Under the pieces are notes generated by a model that was not told the DNA's origin, did no database searches, and was given only the letters and a program-made list of their open reading frames with translations. From assembly GCA_020746105.1 (NCBI GenBank), contig CM036618.1, positions 115,761,308 to 115,825,307 of the forward strand: a stretch of 64,000 nucleotides of DNA, read 5' to 3'. Below are positions 60,950 through 64,000 of this stretch, one piece after another. The stretch's first letter is position 1, and each line of letters begins with the position of its first letter. A program made the position numbers and the translations under genes. This DNA comes from Trogon surrucura (Eukaryota; Chordata; Aves; Trogoniformes; Trogonidae).

Positions 60950-61178
60950 ACAACTAGGAACAACCTCAGATTTATTCCCAACAGTTAGGACACATTGAAA
61001 GAGGGCGTCAATCACGTATTATTTCGCCACTGAAATAAATGCAAAAACTGCGCCGAGACAAAGGGTTCCAACAGAAGCCGGACATTTGTCTACATTGCGG
61101 ACATTGTTTCCAGCTTAGCCATAGGGTTGTATTTGTGTTTGCGCGGGTCCGACCACCCAGGATGTGCTCAGGGGCTCG

Positions 61179-61182
<4 letters not shown>
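60950..61182. promoter_or_regulatory. Candidate GLI-dependent NKX2-2 neural enhancer
   Basis: A non-repetitive block about 2.2-2.4 kb upstream of the NKX2-2 ATG. Motifs in order: ACAAAG (61058-61063, TCF/LEF or SOX type), ATTGTT (61103-61108, SOX), TGTTTGC (61136-61142, FOXA type) and the perfect GLI consensus GACCACCCA (61151-61159). Mouse Nkx2-2 is a direct GLI target with a GLI/TCF enhancer about 2 kb upstream, and SOX and FOXA inputs act in the ventral neural tube. I infer this is the avian counterpart. Confidence 0.62.

Positions 61183-61214
<32 letters not shown>
61183..61214 (+). repeat. 32-base A run next to the candidate enhancer
   Basis: An uninterrupted A run, then a G run, starting 24 bases after the GLI motif. 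It may help keep the element nucleosome-poor, but that is inference. Confidence 0.9.
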
Positions 61215-61217
<3 letters not shown>

Positions 61218-62880
61218 GGGTGAAAAAAAATCCCTGAGGCATTGTCAGCCACATCACATACTTTATGGGAGGCAGGCTAGGGGCTGGGGGGAAGAAAGAT
61301 GGGAGGGGGAGCAGGGAGGTACGAATGCATTGATGGGCGAGGAGGAGGATGTCTGAGGGACAGACTTCCTCCTCTTTCCACCACCAACAGCCCCATTCCC
61401 CGCTCCTTCCTTCTGGGAGAGAAACTTGGGCAACTACTTTTCTCTTTCACAAATCGAGGTGGTGAGAAGTCCCTTCCCAGATTGTAGGGGGACACACACA
61501 CGCACCCCCCACACACCCCGCACATCATCGTCAGCCCTGCACACTAGCCCGTCCCAGGCCAGGGTTTGGCTGCTGGGCGGTTCGAACAAGGGGAAGAGGA
61601 AGGGGAAAAGGAAAAGGAAGGGGAAGGGAAGGGGAAAGGGAAGAAGAAAGTCCGGGCCGTTCCCGGTAGTGGTGCTCACTGTCAAGGCTTCTTCGGCGGG
61701 TATAGGGAAGGGGAGGAAGGAGGAAAATTGAAATAAAAGTTGCTGGCAGGCAGATAGGGAAGAATTACGGGTGTGTGTGGATCTGGACCCCCGCACCGGG
61801 CCGGAGGAACCTCCGCGGCCGCTCTGCCGAGACCTGCGGCCGCGGATGCTGCAGGGACTCCGCGGCTGCCGGCGCGGTGTGTGACACTTGGAATCGATGT
61901 TCCAAAAACGTCCTTCTTTTTTTTTTTTTTTTGGAAAGCGACACCTTCTTTATCCCCCTCCTTCCTCAGGTCCTGAAAAAGAAAGGACAAAAAAAAACCA
62001 AGAAAAAAAAATCAGTCACGTTTGAAAGTCCATCGCGCTGCTGCCCATTAAATGAACCAAACGGGCTGGGTTTTATTCCCCTGGAAGAAGGAGGCAAAAC
62101 CAACGAGACCTCTTCAAATACAGCCCCCTCCCCTAGCCCCCTCCTCAAGTAATCACCTCCCGGATCTCCCCGGGTCGTGACTGACGATCGCATTTTGCCA
62201 GTTCGGTTAATTTCGGAGTAAACTAGAATCAATTACTCGCTGTTTAATTTCCAGCGTTCATCCTTAAGCCTCAACCAAAATATTGACCTAGGCGGTTTAG
62301 ATAAGTTGGTCTCTTGCCATCTGAGCCATTTCGGTCCCGCGCGGGTCTCCGAGCGCGTCCCCGCGGAAAAAAAAAAAAAAAAAAAAAAAGCGCTGTCCCC
62401 GGGTTTGCGTGGGCGCGCAGGCTGCGCGGGAGAGGTGGGAAACCAAGCACGCAGCCTTCCTCCCTCCTCATCACCCCCCCGCACCATATATACCTATTTT
62501 TCTCTCCCCCTTGCTTTTCAAGGCAATCTGTGGAAAACACACTTTGGAGGGTGCAGAACATTGGGCTGGTGTGAGGCTCTTTGTATGTAAATACTGCTTT
62601 AAAAAAAAAAAAAAAAGAAAGAAAATCACACCCTCCCTCTCTCTCTCGCTGACACACACACACGCGCGGAAGGGCCCTCCCCACGCTGGTAATTAACTGA
62701 CACGTTATACCACTCATCACCAATGGTGGAAGCTCCGAGCTCGCCCAAAACCCGCAATTTCACATCTGCAAACACTGTCTTCATCCACTTGACTTCCAAG
62801 ACCCGCCCACACGTGGCCAACCTTTCCCGGGTTTAATGTATTTTTTTTTTCCCTCCTCTCGGCAGGTTCATGTGTGGGGA
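61215..62880. other. Proximal upstream region of NKX2-2
   Basis: No exon seen. It contains a purine tract (61590-61651), a CpG-rich patch (61780-61890) and a constrained-looking block with homeodomain TAAT/ATTA cores (62195-62310). A TAATTA lies near 62690, and A runs at 62367-62389 and 62601-62616. Confidence 0.5.
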
Positions 62881-63381
62881 CCAGCCTTATATGGACTGCT
62901 CTCTCCAGCAATGGCTCGGGTTTTCCAAGCGGCAGGCACGGGTTCGGGGTGTTTAAGCAAGATCCAGAAGTGATTTTTTCTTCTTCTTCTTCTTTTTTTT
63001 CTGGGTTGGGTTTTTTTTTCGGCGTGTCTTTCCCCCTTTTCTCTGGAGTTACAAACTATTTCCGAAGCCAGCTGCTGCTCCCGCTCTCCGAATTTCCCCC
63101 CGTGGCACAAGAAGCCCGCAGAAACCAATCGCAGAGATCCACCTCTGCGGCCGGGACTCTGCTTCTTCTTTTGCAACAAAACCTTACGGTTATTTTTCTA
63201 TATATCTGTACTATTCTATTTCTTCCCGCCCCCCCACTCCACCTCCTCCACGCGTGCCACCGCCCCGCAGCCCCCTCCCCCGGCTGCCGTGGTGCTGCCC
63301 GTGACACGGCGAAGCTACTCCCTTTCAACTTTCCTACCGGAAAAAGAGAAAAACTTTAAAAAAATATTTAAAAGCCAGAAC
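62881..63381 (+). promoter_or_regulatory. NKX2-2 proximal promoter and 5' UTR region
   Basis: CCTTATATGG (62885-62894) is a perfect CArG box, with a TATA-like core, about 490 bases before the ATG. The next 480 bases are pyrimidine-rich and contain no upstream ATG in frame with the gene. The frame just before the ATG is open for at least 31 codons but lacks an ATG. The transcription start is not fixed by sequence. Confidence 0.45.
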
Positions 63382-63640
63382 ATGTCTCTGACCAACACAA
63401 AGACGGGTTTTTCGGTGAAGGACATTTTGGACCTCCCCGACACTAACGACGAGGACGGCTCCGCCGCCGAGGGAGGCGAGGAAGAGAGCGAAGCGCCTGA
63501 GCCGCCCAAGAAAGCGGGAGTTTTGGGACAAACCCCCTTGGACACTGTTCAGACGCTGCCTTTGAAGAACCCTTTCTATGATAATAGCGATAATCCCTAC
63601 ACGCGCTGGCTGGCGAGCGCCGAGGGCATCCAATACTCCC
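63382..63640 (+). CDS. NKX2-2: NKX2-2 exon 1 (complete coding part)
   Basis: Start ATG at 63382 gives [14 protein letters not shown], the known N-terminus. The exon encodes 86 residues plus one base of Leu87 and ends TCCC before donor GTGAGT. Confidence 0.97.
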
Positions 63641-64000
63641 GTGAGTAACGGCGGCGGGGGGCAACGCCGCCGCGAAGCCGCCCCGCGCCCGCGGGGGCTT
63701 CCCCGGGCTCCGGCTGGGCGAGGAAAAGGGGAGGGAGGGGGCTGATTGCCACTCGCCACGGCTGTCTGAGCCCCATCCACCCCCCTCCACCGGGACGGGG
63801 GAAAACCGCGCTGCGCCGGGTCGGGATGCTGGGCGGCGGGAAGGATGCGGGGGGAGACGGGAGGGGTGCGGAGGGGGAGGAGAACAACACGGAGACCCCC
63901 CCGCTCCGTCCTCTGACGAGTCTCTCCCCGCAGTGCACGGTCTGACGGCCGGCGGAGGGGGTCAGGACCCCTCGTCCAAATCGCCGGAGCCTTCGGCCGA
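63382..64000 (+). CDS. NKX2-2: NKX2-2, NK2-class homeodomain factor (5' part, cut by window end)
   Basis: NKX2-2 is a nuclear homeodomain repressor/activator. It patterns the V3 domain of the ventral neural tube downstream of Shh and is required for oligodendrocyte and pancreatic endocrine fates. Coding segments are 63382-63640 and 63934 to the window end, with a 293-base GT-AG intron. The TN/eh1-like repression motif [11 protein letters not shown] is at residues 9-19. [20 protein letters not shown] (residues 63-82) is diagnostic of NKX2-2. The homeodomain and NK2-specific domain lie beyond the window. Exon 1 residues 26-50 are acidic and Pro-rich and differ more from mammals than the flanks. 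Confidence 0.97.
63641..63933 (+). other. NKX2-2 intron
   Basis: A 293-base, very GC-rich intron with donor GTGAGT and acceptor TCTCTCCCCGCAG. It is short for a vertebrate homeobox gene. Confidence 0.92.
63934..64000 (+). CDS. NKX2-2: NKX2-2 exon 2 (first 67 bases)
   Basis: It completes Leu87 and continues [20 protein letters not shown], matching the segment before the homeodomain. It is cut by the window end. Confidence 0.95.

Noticed and set aside
63289..63381. N-terminal extension of NKX2-2
   Set aside because: The upstream frame is open but begins at GTG and has no ATG. The known protein starts at 63382.

Overview
This is vertebrate nuclear DNA, most likely from a bird. The evidence is several CR1 non-LTR retrotransposon copies with the typical avian 3' end (repeated ATTCTATG-type octamers), sparse other repeats, and two spliced vertebrate developmental genes. 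There are no bacterial-style genes, operons or CRISPR arrays. Most long open frames are low-complexity translations or lie inside retrotransposons.

Layout. Bases 1-13743 are gene-free DNA on the 3' side of PAX1. Bases 13744-16838 hold a long TA/CA-type microsatellite broken up by CR1 pieces and bounded by two CR1 3' ends in inverted orientation. After a 17-bp minisatellite (18090-18190) comes a long 5'-truncated CR1 on the minus strand (18949-20515). PAX1 is on the minus strand: exon 1 carries only 4 coding bases (27293-27296), exon 2 (25583-26212) holds the paired box and octapeptide, and exons 3 and 4 (24506-24648, 24101-24320) follow. A candidate last exon is at 22209-22309. Intron 1 is almost entirely a purine/pyrimidine-asymmetric tract.

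Bases 27.3-63 kb form the intergenic interval between two divergently transcribed genes. It starts with the PAX1 CpG-rich promoter, continues as A+T-richer gene-free DNA with one plus-strand CR1 (42905-43585) and a few ancient repeat fossils, and becomes GC-rich again from about 55.9 kb. NKX2-2 starts on the plus strand at 63382. Its first coding exon is complete and the window ends 67 bases into the second.

How the parts fit. PAX1 (sclerotome and pharyngeal pouch) and NKX2-2 (ventral neural tube, endocrine pancreas) are both Sonic hedgehog-responsive genes and are adjacent and divergent in other vertebrates. The clearest regulatory signal is a tight group of FOX, SOX and perfect GLI motifs at 61058-61159, about 2.2 kb upstream of the NKX2-2 start codon, where a GLI-dependent neural enhancer is known in mouse. 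Other leads are a duplicated CRE module (60030-60096), a CRE-type inverted repeat at the PAX1 promoter (27517-27537), and a CTCF-like motif between the two genes (37672-37686). All regulatory calls rest on motif reading by eye and were not tested by alignment.
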